NCBI RefSeq assembly: GCF_014201355.1
Contig: NZ_JACHEG010000004.1
Coordinates: forward strand, 310,001-374,000
Reading direction: 5' to 3'
Length of the DNA: 64,000 nucleotides
Origin: Aliirhizobium wenxiniae
GTDB lineage: Bacteria > Pseudomonadota > Alphaproteobacteria > Rhizobiales > Rhizobiaceae
Positions 8,014 to 18,385 of the stretch are shown piece after piece. The notes under the pieces were generated by a model that searched no databases, was not told the origin of the DNA, and worked only from the letters and a program-made list of their open reading frames with translations. Each line of letters begins with the position of its first letter. Position 1 is the stretch's first letter. The position numbers and the translations under genes are program-made.

Positions 8014-9546
8014 TCAGAGCGGTATCGTGTCGTGTTTTTTCCAATGGGTCGTCACCTGCTTGTTGCGCAGCGAGGCGAATGCGCGGGCGATACGGCGACG
8101 GGATGAATGCGGCATGATCACCTCGTCGATGAAACCGCGCTCGGCGGCGACGAACGGATTGGTGAAACGTTCCTCGTATTCCTTGGTGCGGGCCGCGATC
8201 TTCTCCGGATCGGAAAGCTCGGAGCGATAGAGGATTTCGGTTGCGCCCTTGGCGCCCATCACCGCGATCTCGGCTGTCGGCCAGGCATAGTTGATATCGG
8301 CACCGATATGTTTCGATGCCATCACGTCATAGGCGCCGCCATAGGCCTTGCGGGTGATCAGCGTCACCATCGGCACGGTTGCTTCCGAATAGGCAAACAG
8401 CAGCTTTGCGCCATGCTTGATGACGCCGCCATATTCCTGTGCCGTACCGGGCAGAAAGCCGGGAACGTCGACGAGCGTCAGGATCGGGATGGAAAAGGCA
8501 TCGCAGAAACGGACGAACCGCGCCGCCTTGCGTGATGAATCGATATCCAGGCAGCCGGCAAGAACCATCGGCTGGTTGGCGACGACGCCGACCGTCTGGC
8601 CTTCGATGCGGATGAATCCGGTAATTATGTTCTTCGCGAAGGCCTGCTGGATCTCAAAGAAATCACCTTCGTCGGCAATCGCCGTTATCAGTTCCTTCAT
8701 GTCGTAGGGCTTGGTCGCACTGTCCGGCACGAGCGTATCGAGCCGCATTTCGACCCGTGACGGGTCGTCGTGAAACGGCCTGACCGGAACCCTGTCGCGG
8801 TTGTTGAGCGGCAGGAAATCGAAAAGCCGTCGAACCGCTTCCAGTGCCTCGATATCGTTTTCAAACGCCGCGTCGGCAACAGATGATTTTTGCGTATGGG
8901 TTGAGGCGCCGCCGAGTTCTTCAGCGCTCACGATCTCGTTCGTCACCGTTTTCACCACATCCGGGCCGGTGACGAACATGTAGGACGAATCCCGGACCAT
9001 GAAGATGAAATCGGTCATGGCAGGCGAATAGACGGCACCGCCAGCGCAAGGCCCCATGATCACCGAGATCTGCGGAATGACGCCGGAAGCTTCTGCGTTG
9101 CGGCGAAACACTTCTGCATAACCGGCAAGCGAGGCGACACCTTCCTGGATGCGCGCGCCGCCGCTGTCATTCAAGCCGATCACCGGTGCGCCGACCCGCA
9201 CCGCCATATCCATGATCTTGCAGATCTTTTGCGCATGGGTTTCCGACAGTGAGCCGCCGAGCACGGTGAAATCCTGGGAAAAGACATAGACTTGTCGACC
9301 GTTAATCGTGCCCCAGCCGGTTACCACGCCATCACCGGCAACCTTCTGGTCCGCCATGCCGAAATCGACGGCGCGATGGGTGACATACATATCGAATTCT
9401 TCGAACGAACCTTCATCGAGTAGCACCTCGATCCGTTCGCGGGCGGTCAGCTTGCCCTTGGCGTGCTGGGCCTCGATCCGCCTGGTGCCGCCGCCAAGCC
9501 TCGCCTCTACACGACGCTTTTCGAGCTCGTTCAACATTGCCCGCAT
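8014..9546 (-). CDS. pccB: Propionyl-CoA carboxylase beta (carboxyltransferase) subunit
   Basis: A 510-residue carboxyltransferase. The N-terminal half has [22 protein letters not shown] acyl-CoA contacts (here [19 protein letters not shown]). Other segments are the oxyanion-hole [26 protein letters not shown] in the N-half, and in the C-half [13 protein letters not shown] and [12 protein letters not shown]. These are typical of PccB rather than MccB or AccD. The ATG at 9546 has GGGAGG directly upstream and gives the usual family length; the frame stays open 83 codons further but that part is not conserved. The carboxyltransfer product is (S)-methylmalonyl-CoA. Confidence 0.95.
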   Translation of the reverse strand: MRAMLNELEKRRVEARLGGGTRRIEAQHAKGKLTARERIEVLLDEGSFEEFDMYVTHRAVDFGMADQKVAGDGVVTGWGTINGRQVYVFSQDFTVLGGSLSETHAQKICKIMDMAVRVGAPVIGLNDSGGARIQEGVASLAGYAEVFRRNAEASGVIPQISVIMGPCAGGAVYSPAMTDFIFMVRDSSYMFVTGPDVVKTVTNEIVSAEELGGASTHTQKSSVADAAFENDIEALEAVRRLFDFLPLNNRDRVPVRPFHDDPSRVEMRLDTLVPDSATKPYDMKELITAIADEGDFFEIQQAFAKNIITGFIRIEGQTVGVVANQPMVLAGCLDIDSSRKAARFVRFCDAFSIPILTLVDVPGFLPGTAQEYGGVIKHGAKLLFAYSEATVPMVTLITRKAYGGAYDVMASKHIGADINYAWPTAEIAVMGAKGATEILYRSELSDPEKIAARTKEYEERFTNPFVAAERGFIDEVIMPHSSRRRIARAFASLRNKQVTTHWKKHDTIPL

Positions 9547-9834
9547 ATTTCCTCCCAAAGAATGTGCGAATGCAGACATGTATAAAGATAGCAAAACGGG
9601 ATCGAGGGAAAGGCCGGTTTCAGTCTTAAGACCATGAAGGAAAAAGCGATGGGAGCCGAGAAACATGGTGCCAGGCAGCAAAAGGTTGAGAGCGGGATCC
9701 GGGTCGTTACTGCAATTTTGTCGAGAATGTGGAGGCGAGACACAAATTATTGCGCATAGAGTTGGGTTGCTAAAACAGTGCGGTTGATGCAACACCTGAC
9801 AGTCTGTTTTTTCTGCATCTGGGATTAAAGCTGA
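9547..9834. other. Divergent intergenic region, pccB / prc
   Basis: This 288-base gap between two divergent genes must contain both promoters. I see no convincing -35/-10 pair and no clear dyad. The leftward frame is open through most of it, but this looks like an accidental extension of pccB. Confidence 0.5.
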
Positions 9835-11934
9835 ATGCGCGCTCGTTACGGTTTCGTTGGCCTGTTTCTTCTAATGGCATCGTCCGCCCATGCCTTGGAG
9901 CTTGGCCCGCCGCCGGTTCTTGCGCCGCAAAAGAGTCAGGCGGAGGCTGCTAATCTGAGCGCGCAATTCCTCGAGCGCTATGCCTACAAGCCGGTTCCGC
10001 TCGACGATGCCCTGTCTGCTAAAATCATGGATCGATACCTGAAGTCGCTTGATCCTGACCGCAGCTTTTTCCTGCAGGCCGATATCGACAAGTTCATGGT
10101 CAACAAGACCAAGATTGACGATGCCATCGTCAACGAAGACCTGAAGATCCCGTTTTCAGTATTCAACGTCTATTCGAAGCGTGTTGTCGATCGGATGACG
10201 TATGCGCGGGATCTGCTCAAGCAGGGCTTCGATTTCAGCGCCAAGGAAGATTTTCCTCTGTCGCGCGAGGATGACCCATGGCCGCAATCGGAAGCACAGC
10301 TTCATGACCTGTGGCGCAAGAGCGTCAAGAACGACTGGCTGCGGCTGAAACTGGCCGGCCAGACCAGCGACACAATTCGCAATACGCTCGACAAGCGCTA
10401 CGAGAACATCCAGCAGCGCGTTTATACCTACAAGAGCGACGACGTGTTCCAGTCCTTCATGGCTGCCTACACGACCTCCGTCGATCCGCATACCGATTAT
10501 TTCGGCGCTGCCGCTTCGGCCGACTTCGACATTTCGATGAAGCTTTCGCTGGTCGGCATCGGCGCAGTTCTGCAGGAGCGGGACGGCTATACTACCATTC
10601 GCGAACTCGTGCCTGGTGGCCCAGCCCAGCTATCCGGGCAGTTGGCGGTCGGCGATCGCATCATCGGCGTAGGGCAGGGCAAGGATGGTGCGGTCAAGGA
10701 AGTTGTCGGCATCCGTCTCGATGAAGTCGTGCAACTGATCCGCGGCGAGAAGGATTCGGTCGTACGGCTCGATATTCTACCCGCCGAGACTGCCGCCAAT
10801 GCAGGCCATCGGGTGATCAGCCTGGTGCGTGACAAGATCAGCCTTGAAAAACAGGCCGCGAAAAAGACTGTCCTGCCCATCGACGATCGTGGCACGGCCC
10901 GCAAGATCGGGGTCATTACCCTGCCGGCCTTCTACGAGGATTTTGACGCGCGCCGCAAGGGCGACAAGGACTATCGCAGCGCCAGCCGCGACGTCGCCAA
11001 GCTTCTCGGCGAATTGAAGCAGGAAAAGGTCGATGGCGTGCTGATCGACTTGCGCGACAATGGCGGCGGTTCGTTGACCGAAGCGATCGACATGACCGGG
11101 CTGTTCGTTGGCAAGGGTCCGGTTGTCCAGCAGCGTGACGCTGCGGGCAGGGTCGAAGTGGAAAGCGATGATCTTTCCAAGCCGGCCTGGGCTGGCCCGG
11201 TTGGTGTGCTAATCAATCGCGGTTCTGCGTCGGCATCCGAGATTTTTGCGGCCGCCATACAGGATTATGGTCGCGGCGTGATCATCGGCGAGCCGAGTTT
11301 CGGTAAGGGGACGGTGCAGACTGTCATCGATCTCGACCAGGCCGTTCGCAACAACACGCCGAAATACGGCCAGTTGAAGCTGACGATCGCGCAGTTTTTC
11401 AGGATCGACGGTGGCACCACCCAGCTTCATGGCGTGACACCTGACATTGCCCTGCCGGGTCTCCTTGACCCGAAGATCGTTGGCGAGTCGAGCTATGACA
11501 ATGCCTTGCCGTGGGATAAGATCAAGCCGGCTAGATATACCGCATCAAACAAGACAACTTCGTTGCTACCGCAACTCTTGAGCCGCCATGAAGCCCGGGT
11601 GAAAGACGACAAGGATTTCCAGCGTTTTGTGGAGGATGCTGCGGAGTTGAAGGCACAGCGGGAAAAGCGCGTTATCTCTCTGAATGAGGCCGAGCGCCGC
11701 GAAGAGATGAAAGCCCTTGAAAGCCGCCTGAAGGCGCGTGCAGAAGGTGATGATGGTGTGCTGCGTGGCGAGGATGACGGCTTGCAGGCCAACGAGCGCA
11801 GTCTGAGCGCGGATCTCGCACTTGAGAATGCCCGCAAGAACGCCAAGGACGTCTTGAGGACCGAGGCTGCTTCCATCGTTGCTGATCAGGCGGAATTGCT
11901 GGCTCCGGTGCGAAAGGCCGCCAATCAGCCGTAA
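9835..11934 (+). CDS. prc: Tail-specific (C-terminal processing) periplasmic protease
   Basis: A 699-residue S41 protease of the Prc/Tsp type. A signal peptide (residues 1-20, ending in SSAHA) directs it to the periplasm. The TSP N-terminal domain follows ([25 protein letters not shown]), then a PDZ domain (about 220-320, [25 protein letters not shown]). The catalytic domain has [11 protein letters not shown], Ser466 and Asp477 in [16 protein letters not shown], and Lys491 in SFGKGTVQ, spaced exactly as in E. coli Prc. The C-terminus is charged and helical (DUF3340-like). It trims or degrades periplasmic proteins by their C-termini. It is a stand-alone gene, divergent from pccB. Confidence 0.94.
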   Translation: MRARYGFVGLFLLMASSAHALELGPPPVLAPQKSQAEAANLSAQFLERYAYKPVPLDDALSAKIMDRYLKSLDPDRSFFLQADIDKFMVNKTKIDDAIVNEDLKIPFSVFNVYSKRVVDRMTYARDLLKQGFDFSAKEDFPLSREDDPWPQSEAQLHDLWRKSVKNDWLRLKLAGQTSDTIRNTLDKRYENIQQRVYTYKSDDVFQSFMAAYTTSVDPHTDYFGAAASADFDISMKLSLVGIGAVLQERDGYTTIRELVPGGPAQLSGQLAVGDRIIGVGQGKDGAVKEVVGIRLDEVVQLIRGEKDSVVRLDILPAETAANAGHRVISLVRDKISLEKQAAKKTVLPIDDRGTARKIGVITLPAFYEDFDARRKGDKDYRSASRDVAKLLGELKQEKVDGVLIDLRDNGGGSLTEAIDMTGLFVGKGPVVQQRDAAGRVEVESDDLSKPAWAGPVGVLINRGSASASEIFAAAIQDYGRGVIIGEPSFGKGTVQTVIDLDQAVRNNTPKYGQLKLTIAQFFRIDGGTTQLHGVTPDIALPGLLDPKIVGESSYDNALPWDKIKPARYTASNKTTSLLPQLLSRHEARVKDDKDFQRFVEDAAELKAQREKRVISLNEAERREEMKALESRLKARAEGDDGVLRGEDDGLQANERSLSADLALENARKNAKDVLRTEAASIVADQAELLAPVRKAANQP

Positions 11935-11964
11935 CGAGGCGCCGGCAGAAAGGCTCGCTCGTGG

Positions 11965-12846
11965 TCAGTTCTGGATCAGGTGCTGGATCCTGCTGATGAT
12001 CTCGTCGAGGATGGCGATACGTTGACCGCCGCTCGGACGTATCGCGAAATAGGACACCTCGATATTCGGTTCGAATGGGACGGAGATCACATCAGCCTCC
12101 GCGGACCTGAGGCTGATGTGATCGACGATACCCACTCCCATGCCGGCCGCGGCAAAGTAACAGCAGTTCAGCATGGATGTTTCCATCGTGCTGACAGGCT
12201 GGTGCTCCTCGCGGGAAAAGGCCCTGTCTAGTGAGAGCCGCAAAGGCGAATTCCGGCCCGGTATCAGCACCCGCTCGTTGATGAGGTCAAAGGGCGTAAT
12301 GACGGAATGCCCGGCCAAACGATGGCCCGGCGCCATCGCGGCAACCGCGTTCGTGCTGTGCAGGCGAACGGCGTTTTTATCTGCCATTCGCGGCGAGGCG
12401 AAGACCAGACCAAGATCATAGCGGTTTTGTTCGACCATGTCCCAGATGTAACGGCTGTTCTCGACCTCGATAACCAGAGGAATGTCCAGTCGTTCACCGA
12501 TTACGTCAACTATGGCTTGATGCAGGTAAGGACGGACCAGCGATGTCACGCTGCCGATGCGCAGAACGGTATTCTTGTGCAGGCGGATATCGTCGGCGGC
12601 CTGGGCAATCTGGTCGAGACCCAAGTAAAGTCGTTCGACCTCGCGATAGAGCTGGGTCGCCTCGGCGGTCGGTATCAGGCGTGCGCCCACCCGCTCGAAC
12701 AGTGTCATCTGAACAATGTCCTCGAGATCGCGGATCAACCGGCTGACGGCGGGTTGCGTCACATTCATCGCATCCGCTGCCGCGGTAATGCCTCCGGCCA
12801 TCATCACGGCCCTGAATGCCTCTACCTGGCGTGGTTTCAATCGCAT
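11965..12846 (-). CDS. LysR-family transcriptional regulator
   Basis: A 293-residue LysR regulator. The N-terminal helix-turn-helix (MRLKPRQVEAFRAVMMAGGITAAADAM, then VTQPAVSRLIRDLE) is followed by a two-lobed type 2 periplasmic-binding-like effector domain (about 90-290). The ATG at 12846 has a perfect AAAGGAGG and excludes a ten-residue upstream extension. It is divergent from the solute-binding protein of the nucleoside-type transporter operon, so it most likely activates that operon on sensing a nucleoside or breakdown product. The convergent prc gene ends 30 bases from its stop. The effector is not known. Confidence 0.9.
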   Translation of the reverse strand: MRLKPRQVEAFRAVMMAGGITAAADAMNVTQPAVSRLIRDLEDIVQMTLFERVGARLIPTAEATQLYREVERLYLGLDQIAQAADDIRLHKNTVLRIGSVTSLVRPYLHQAIVDVIGERLDIPLVIEVENSRYIWDMVEQNRYDLGLVFASPRMADKNAVRLHSTNAVAAMAPGHRLAGHSVITPFDLINERVLIPGRNSPLRLSLDRAFSREEHQPVSTMETSMLNCCYFAAAGMGVGIVDHISLRSAEADVISVPFEPNIEVSYFAIRPSGGQRIAILDEIISRIQHLIQN

Positions 12847-12901
12847 GCAGACCTCCTTTCCATAACATTTAGGCATGGATCGAGTACTAAATGCAATTTT
12901 T

Positions 12902-12917
12902 CTTTCTTGTAAGAAAG
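12902..12917. promoter_or_regulatory. Palindrome CTTTCTTGTAAGAAAG, candidate LysR operator
   Basis: Perfect 7-bp arms with a 2-base centre in the 136-bp gap between the divergent LysR gene and the binding-protein gene. LysR proteins bind dyads of this size near -65 of their targets. This is inference from position and symmetry only. Confidence 0.55.
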
Positions 12918-12982
12918 CTTTAACTCATCTCCACCCCCGCAGGGAGAGTGCGGAGATTGGACAACTTGGAGGAGTCCTCATC

Positions 12983-14533
12983 ATGAAGTTTTCTGTATTC
13001 GCAGCCGCACTGGTCGCGTCTGTTTCTGCTCTGCCGCTCGCAAGCCAGGCCAAGGACCTGACCGTCGGTCTTTCCGCATCGACGACATCCATGGATCCGC
13101 AATTTTATGTCGTCGGTCCGAACAGCGCGATGGCACGCAATATTTTCGATGGCCTCGTCAACCAGGACGATAAGCAGCAGATCCAGCCGGCTCTGGCTGT
13201 CTCCTGGACGATCGTCGATGACACGACCTGGGAATTCAAGCTGCGCGAAGGCGTGAAATTTCACGACGGCAGCGATTTTACGGCTGAAGATGTAGTCGCC
13301 AGCATCAAGCGCATTCCGCTTGCCTCGACCAACAGCCCGAGCTCCTTTGCCGCCTATGTGAAGGCGATCACCGAAGTTACGGCCGTCGATCCGTTAACGG
13401 TACGCATCAAGACTTCCGGCCCGACGCCGCTGCTTTTGAACAATCTCAGCCGCATCGCAATCCTGCCGGCAGAGATGGAAAAGGTCACGACCGGCGAAAT
13501 GAATACCGGCAAGGGTGTCATCGGCACCGGCCCGTTCAAGTTCGTGTCCTGGTCGCCGGACGACAATGTCGTTGTCGCCAAGAATGACGCCTATTGGGGC
13601 GAAAAGGCTCAGTGGGACAAGGTGACCTTCCGCGTCTTCAAGAACCCGAGCGCTCGCGTTGCGGCCATGTTGTCGGGTGATGTCGACATGATTGAGAACA
13701 TCCCGACGGCCGACACCCGCCGTCTGGAAGCGTCCGACAAGCTGAAGGTCGTCAACATTGCCGGCAACCGCATCATGTACCTGCATATGGATCAGAACCG
13801 CGCGGAATCGCCGTTCGCCAAGGGTCCCGACGGCAAGAACCCGCTTCTGAATGCCGATGTTCGCCGCGCATTGTCGCTGTCGATCAATCGCGAAGCGCTG
13901 GTCGACCGCATCATGGATGGCCAGGGCGTTCCTGCCGGTCAGGTCGTGCCGGAAGGGTATTTCGGTTATGATCCGGCCCTCAAGGTCGATGCCTATGATC
14001 CGAACAAGGCAAAGGAACTGCTGGCCAAGGCCGGTTATCCGAACGGCTTCTCGCTGACATTCCATGCTTCCAACGACCGCTATCCGAACGACAGCAAGGT
14101 TGCGCAGGCAATCGGTCAGTTCTTCAGCCGTATCGGCGTGAAGACCGAAGTCGCCACCCTGCCGGGCAGCGTCTATTTCACCCGCGCCTCAAACCTCGAA
14201 TTCTCGTTCATCATGGGCGGTGCGGCGGTCGAAACCGGTGAAGCGTCTGGCGTTCTCGGGCCGATCCTCGAGACCTATGGCGAAAAGGCCGGCCAAGGCA
14301 ATCGCGGCCGTTATTCCAACCCGGAATTCGACAAGGCTTTGAACGAAGCCCGCTCGACGCTCGATGACGCCAAGCGCGAGGAACTGCTGAGGAAGGCGAC
14401 CGAGATCGCGATGACCGATCTTGGTGTTATCCCGGTCTTCTATCTCGCCAATACCTGGGCGGTGAAGAGCGACATAAACTACGCGGGTCGCTCCGATGGC
14501 TACACGCTTCCCTACTACGTGAAGCCGAACTGA
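12983..14533 (+). CDS. ABC transporter solute-binding protein, family 5 (nucleoside-type operon)
   Basis: A 516-residue extracytoplasmic binding protein of the DppA/OppA (SBP_bac_5) family. A Sec signal peptide covers residues 1-24 (cleavage near ASQA-KD). Family markers include [18 protein letters not shown] and GTGPFKF. The ATG at 12983 follows GGAGGAG. It would capture the substrate for the permease and ATPase genes downstream, from which it is separated by a lyase and two nucleoside hydrolases. The clustered hydrolases suggest a nucleoside-like ligand rather than a peptide; this is inference. First gene of a nine-kilobase operon running to the ribokinase. Confidence 0.88.
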   Translation: MKFSVFAAALVASVSALPLASQAKDLTVGLSASTTSMDPQFYVVGPNSAMARNIFDGLVNQDDKQQIQPALAVSWTIVDDTTWEFKLREGVKFHDGSDFTAEDVVASIKRIPLASTNSPSSFAAYVKAITEVTAVDPLTVRIKTSGPTPLLLNNLSRIAILPAEMEKVTTGEMNTGKGVIGTGPFKFVSWSPDDNVVVAKNDAYWGEKAQWDKVTFRVFKNPSARVAAMLSGDVDMIENIPTADTRRLEASDKLKVVNIAGNRIMYLHMDQNRAESPFAKGPDGKNPLLNADVRRALSLSINREALVDRIMDGQGVPAGQVVPEGYFGYDPALKVDAYDPNKAKELLAKAGYPNGFSLTFHASNDRYPNDSKVAQAIGQFFSRIGVKTEVATLPGSVYFTRASNLEFSFIMGGAAVETGEASGVLGPILETYGEKAGQGNRGRYSNPEFDKALNEARSTLDDAKREELLRKATEIAMTDLGVIPVFYLANTWAVKSDINYAGRSDGYTLPYYVKPN

Positions 14534-14556
14534 TCGAAGAAGAGGAGCGATCCACC

Positions 14557-15438
14557 ATGTCTTTCAGCGGTGTATTTCCCTATCTCGTCTCGCCGATCGA
14601 CGAATCCGGCAAGGTGATGCGGAATCTACTGACGGATCTGGTGGATCATCTCATCGATGAGGGTGTCCACGGTCTGGCACCACTCGGCAGCACGGGTGAA
14701 TTTGCCTATCTCTCCCAAGAGCAGAGGCGCTGCGTCGTCGACACGGTGATTTCGGCCAGTAGTGGTCGTGTCCCCGTTGTCGCCGGCGTAGCGTCGACGT
14801 CGACGGCCGACGCCGTGGCTCAGACGGAATATATGGTCAATTCGGGTGCTGACGGGATACTCGCGATCCTCGAAGCCTATTTTCCGATCAGTGACGAAGG
14901 CGTCGAAGCCTATTTCACCGCGATCGCCAAGGCCGCAAAAGGGCGCCCCGTGGTGCTCTACACCAACCCGCAGTTCCAGCGCTCCGACCTGTCTCTCCCG
15001 GTGATCGAGCGCCTGAGCCGCATCGACAACATCCGCTACATCAAGGACGCTTCCACCAATACCGGACGTCTTCTCTCGATCATCGAAAGAACCCGGGGCC
15101 GGATGGAGGTATTTGCAGCCTCGGCGCATATTCCGACCTGCGTGATGATGATCGGCGGCGTTGGCTGGATGGCTGGCCCGGCCTGTATTGCGCCGAAACA
15201 GAGCATAGAGCTCTACGAAACCGCCAAGGCGGGCGACTGGACGCGTGCGATGGAGTTGCAGCGACCGCTCTGGAAGCTGAACGAGGTTTTCGCGAAATAT
15301 TCGATCGCTGCCTGCATCAAGACGGCGCTCGATCTGCAAGGGTTTGCCGTCGGAGCACCGATGCATCCGCAAATGCCGCTGAATGAGGCGGCGCGGGAAG
15401 AAATCGCCGGCGTGTTGCGCGATATCGGCGCCCTTTGA
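14557..15438 (+). CDS. DapA/NanA-family class I aldolase-type lyase
   Basis: A 293-residue TIM-barrel protein of the dihydrodipicolinate synthase/N-acetylneuraminate lyase superfamily. The Schiff-base Lys is near 163 (YIKDAS) and the catalytic Tyr near 135 (VVLYTNP); a GSTGE loop at 44-48 binds the carboxylate. These enzymes cleave or condense pyruvate-linked 2-oxo acids. It is embedded 23 bases after the binding-protein gene in a nucleoside transporter operon, so a catabolic role is more likely than lysine synthesis. Its substrate cannot be read from sequence. AGAGGAG precedes the ATG. Confidence 0.85.
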   Translation: MSFSGVFPYLVSPIDESGKVMRNLLTDLVDHLIDEGVHGLAPLGSTGEFAYLSQEQRRCVVDTVISASSGRVPVVAGVASTSTADAVAQTEYMVNSGADGILAILEAYFPISDEGVEAYFTAIAKAAKGRPVVLYTNPQFQRSDLSLPVIERLSRIDNIRYIKDASTNTGRLLSIIERTRGRMEVFAASAHIPTCVMMIGGVGWMAGPACIAPKQSIELYETAKAGDWTRAMELQRPLWKLNEVFAKYSIAACIKTALDLQGFAVGAPMHPQMPLNEAAREEIAGVLRDIGAL

Positions 15439-15474
15439 CGTTTTTCTGATCCCACACATTGAAGGCATTTTTGC

Positions 15475-16437
15475 ATGAAGCCGACTTCGATCATCGTCGA
15501 TTGTGATCCTGGTATCGATGACACGATTGCGCTGTTGACCGCATTCGTATCACCGGAACTCGAGATCCTTGGCATTACGCCGGTCTGTGGCAACCAGCCA
15601 TTGGAGCGTACGGTGCGCAATGCGCTGCAGGTTTGCGAGCTCGGAAACCGCACTGATATCCCCGTCTATGCCGGTTGTTTCCGGCCGATGCTGCGCGAGC
15701 CGATCCATGGACAGTTCCATGGCAAGACGGGCCTCGGCAACACGACGCTGCCGGAGCCGGTGAAGAAGGCGGAAGCGATGTCCGCCGTCGATTTCCTTAT
15801 CGAAACGCTCGGCAATGCTGCCGAGACCGGTGAGCGCGTCACGCTCTGCTGCCTTGGACCGCTCACCAATGTTGCGGTGGCCCTGCGGATGAAACCGCAA
15901 TTGGCCGACGGTATCGCACGCATCGTCATGATGGGCGGCGCCTATCGCGAACCGGGTAACCGTACCATGACGTCGGAATTCAACGTTCTCGCCGATCCAC
16001 ATGCTGCGCATATTGTGTTTTCGAGTGGCATCCCGATCGTGGCGCTGGCGCTCGACGCGACCCATCAGGTGATGCTGAAGCCGGAGCATGTCGCCGAATT
16101 TTCGCGCGTCAGCGGCCGCATTTCCGAGACGCTGGCCGAACTCATGGCCTTCTGGGATCGCAACGATGTGCGCCGTTATGGCTCGCGCGGCGGCCCGCTG
16201 CATGATCCACTGGTGATGGCATATATCCTCGCGCCGCATCTGTTCGAAACACAGAAGGCCCGCGTTTTCGTCGAATATGAAAGCGAGCTCTGCATGGGCC
16301 AGACGATTGCCGACTGGTACGGCAAGAGCGGGCTGGAGCCGAATGCCGATATCGTCACCAAGGTCGATGCTGAAGGCGTGATCGCCTTTTTCCTCGAGCG
16401 CCTGTCGCGTTACGCCGATCAAAAGGCCGTCGCATGA
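15475..16437 (+). CDS. Nucleoside hydrolase (inosine-uridine type), copy 1
   Basis: A 320-residue nucleoside hydrolase. The calcium-binding N-terminal motif DCDPGIDD is at residues 9-16. Other family segments are LTNVAVALR, VMMGGAYREPGNRT, EFNVLADPHAA and, near the C-terminus, GGPLHDPLVMAY with the active-site His-Asp. It would split the N-glycosidic bond of a ribonucleoside to base plus ribose in the cytoplasm. It shares about half of its motifs word for word with the next gene, so the pair probably arose by duplication and may differ in base preference. Its stop overlaps the next start as ATGA. Confidence 0.93.
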   Translation: MKPTSIIVDCDPGIDDTIALLTAFVSPELEILGITPVCGNQPLERTVRNALQVCELGNRTDIPVYAGCFRPMLREPIHGQFHGKTGLGNTTLPEPVKKAEAMSAVDFLIETLGNAAETGERVTLCCLGPLTNVAVALRMKPQLADGIARIVMMGGAYREPGNRTMTSEFNVLADPHAAHIVFSSGIPIVALALDATHQVMLKPEHVAEFSRVSGRISETLAELMAFWDRNDVRRYGSRGGPLHDPLVMAYILAPHLFETQKARVFVEYESELCMGQTIADWYGKSGLEPNADIVTKVDAEGVIAFFLERLSRYADQKAVA

Positions 16438-17414
16438 GCATCCACAAAGTCATCATCGATGCGGATCCGGGCGTGGACGATGCCGCCGCCATCCTGATGG
16501 CGCTTGCCTCGCCGGAAATCGAGGTGCTCGGCCTGTCGATTGTGGCCGGCAACGTGTCGCTCGAACATACCGTCACCAATGCCTGCAAGCTTATCGGTGT
16601 GAGCGGTCGTCGCGACGTGCCGGTTCATGCCGGCGCCAGCGGCCCGCTGGTGCGCGAACAGGTTTATGGCAAATATGCCCGTATCGGCTCGTTTGACGAC
16701 AAGCTGGTCAAGGCCGGTGATATCGTGCCGTCGGACGAAAACGCGGTCCAGTTCATCACCCGTTCGGCGCGCGCCGCTGTGGCCGCCGGTGAGCAGATCA
16801 CCATCTGTGCCATCGGCCCGCTGACTAACGTGGCGCTGGCGCTGATCCAGCACCCGGATGTCGCTCTCGGCATTCGCCAGATCGTATCCATGGGTGGCGC
16901 TTTCACGGCACTTGGTCACCGCACGCCCTGGGCGGAATTCAACATCTATGCCGATCCGCATGCGGCCGAGATCGTTTTCCAGTCCGGTGTGCCGATCGTG
17001 CTGATGCCGCTCGACATGACCTTTCAGGCACTGTTTACCGCCGAGCATTTTGAAAAATTCCGCGCCGGCGGCGAGGCGGGTGCAGCGCTCTACAATCTCT
17101 TTTCCACCTTCGACCGCAGCGATGAAAAACGCTTTGGTCGTCCGGGTGGGCCGATCCATGATGCGACCACGATCGCCTGGCTCATCCGCCCCGAACTGTT
17201 CACCAGCCGCGAGGCTTTTGTCGGCGTGCAGATCACCGGCCTGACCATGGGTTATACCTATGCCGATTTCTACAAGAAGATGGACCGGCCGGCCAATGCC
17301 ACCGTAGTCACCGATGTCGACGAGGCCGGGTTCATCGCATTGCTGATCGAGCGCATTGCCCGCCATGGCGGCGAGGCGCTCGACGCAGGAACTATGGGAG
17401 GCTCACACGTATGA
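16434..17414 (+). CDS. Nucleoside hydrolase (inosine-uridine type), copy 2
   Basis: A 326-residue paralogue of the preceding gene: DADPGVDD at residues 9-16, LTNVALALI, SMGGAFTALGHRTPWAEFNIYADPHAA, and GGPIHDATTIAW. It overlaps its neighbours by four bases on both sides (ATGA), so hydrolase 1, hydrolase 2 and the first permease are translated as a coupled set. Two hydrolases in one import operon suggest separate enzymes for purine and pyrimidine nucleosides; that split is inference. Confidence 0.93.
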   Translation: MSIHKVIIDADPGVDDAAAILMALASPEIEVLGLSIVAGNVSLEHTVTNACKLIGVSGRRDVPVHAGASGPLVREQVYGKYARIGSFDDKLVKAGDIVPSDENAVQFITRSARAAVAAGEQITICAIGPLTNVALALIQHPDVALGIRQIVSMGGAFTALGHRTPWAEFNIYADPHAAEIVFQSGVPIVLMPLDMTFQALFTAEHFEKFRAGGEAGAALYNLFSTFDRSDEKRFGRPGGPIHDATTIAWLIRPELFTSREAFVGVQITGLTMGYTYADFYKKMDRPANATVVTDVDEAGFIALLIERIARHGGEALDAGTMGGSHV

Positions 17415-18385
17415 GCGGATATCTCTTAAGCCGGTCTCTGCAGACCGTGCTCACACTTTTCGTCATGTCGGTTCTCGTCTTTGCCGGCCTGTTTCTGGTC
17501 GGCAACCCGGTCGACGTGCTGTTGAGCCCGACCGCAACACCGGCCGAGCGCATGCAGGTCATCCAGGCCTTTGGTCTCGATAAATCCGTCTGGGAACAGT
17601 ACTGGATCTTTCTGACCAACGCGCTGTCCGGCGATCTCGGCAATTCCTTTGTGTTCAATCAGCCGGCGCTGACGCTGATCATGAACCGCATGCCGGCAAC
17701 GCTGGAACTGGCATTTGTCGCATTGTTCATGGCGCTGGTCATCGGTATTCCGCTCGGCGTGTATGCCGGCCTGAAGCCGAAGGGGCTTGTTTCTAAGTCG
17801 ATCATGACCTTCTCGATCCTCGGCTTCAGCCTGCCGACCTTCTGGATCGGCCTCGTAATGATCATGTATTTCAGCGTCTATCTCGGCTGGCTGCCGTCAT
17901 CGGGCCGTGGCGATACCGTCAATGTGCTCGGCGTGCCGCTCTCCATGTTCACGCTCGATGGTCTTTCGCATCTGCTGCTGCCGGCCTTCAATCTGGCGCT
18001 GTTCAAGATTTCGCTGGTCATCCGTCTCACCCGCGCCGGCGTGATGGAAACCATGCAGCTCGATTTCGTGCGTTTCGCCCGTGCCAAGGGCCTGACGGAG
18101 CGCCGCATCGTTACCGTGCATGTGCTCAAAAACACGTTGATCCCGCTGATCACGGTTATCGGCCTCGAACTCGGTTCGCTGATTGCCTTTGCCGTCGTCA
18201 CCGAAACCATCTTTGCATGGCCGGGCATGGGCAAGCTGATCATCGACGCCATCGGTGTTCTCGATCGCCCCGTCATTCTCGCCTATCTGATGATCACCGT
18301 CGTGATGTTCAGCGTCATCAATCTCCTGGTCGACATCCTCTATTCGATCGTCGATCCCCGCGTCCGTCTTGAGGGGAACTCGTGA
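17411..18385 (+). CDS. ABC transporter permease, DppB/OppB type
   Basis: A 324-residue inner-membrane permease with six hydrophobic segments (the first at residues 10-32), the N-terminal DppB domain and the BPD_transp_1 domain. The EAA-type loop that contacts the ATPase is near 220 (VRFARAKGLTERRIVTVHVLKNTLIPLITVIG, truncated here to its order). It pairs with the DppC-type permease that follows and with the fused ATPase. It starts inside the stop of the second nucleoside hydrolase. Confidence 0.92.
   Translation: MSGYLLSRSLQTVLTLFVMSVLVFAGLFLVGNPVDVLLSPTATPAERMQVIQAFGLDKSVWEQYWIFLTNALSGDLGNSFVFNQPALTLIMNRMPATLELAFVALFMALVIGIPLGVYAGLKPKGLVSKSIMTFSILGFSLPTFWIGLVMIMYFSVYLGWLPSSGRGDTVNVLGVPLSMFTLDGLSHLLLPAFNLALFKISLVIRLTRAGVMETMQLDFVRFARAKGLTERRIVTVHVLKNTLIPLITVIGLELGSLIAFAVVTETIFAWPGMGKLIIDAIGVLDRPVILAYLMITVVMFSVINLLVDILYSIVDPRVRLEGNS

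Noticed and set aside
9547..9795. Upstream open extension of pccB by 83 codons
   Set aside because: GGAGG precedes the ATG at 9546, which gives the normal family length; the extension looks like intergenic sequence.
14557..15438. Lysine biosynthetic dihydrodipicolinate synthase
   Set aside because: It is locked inside a catabolic importer operon, not with lysine genes.
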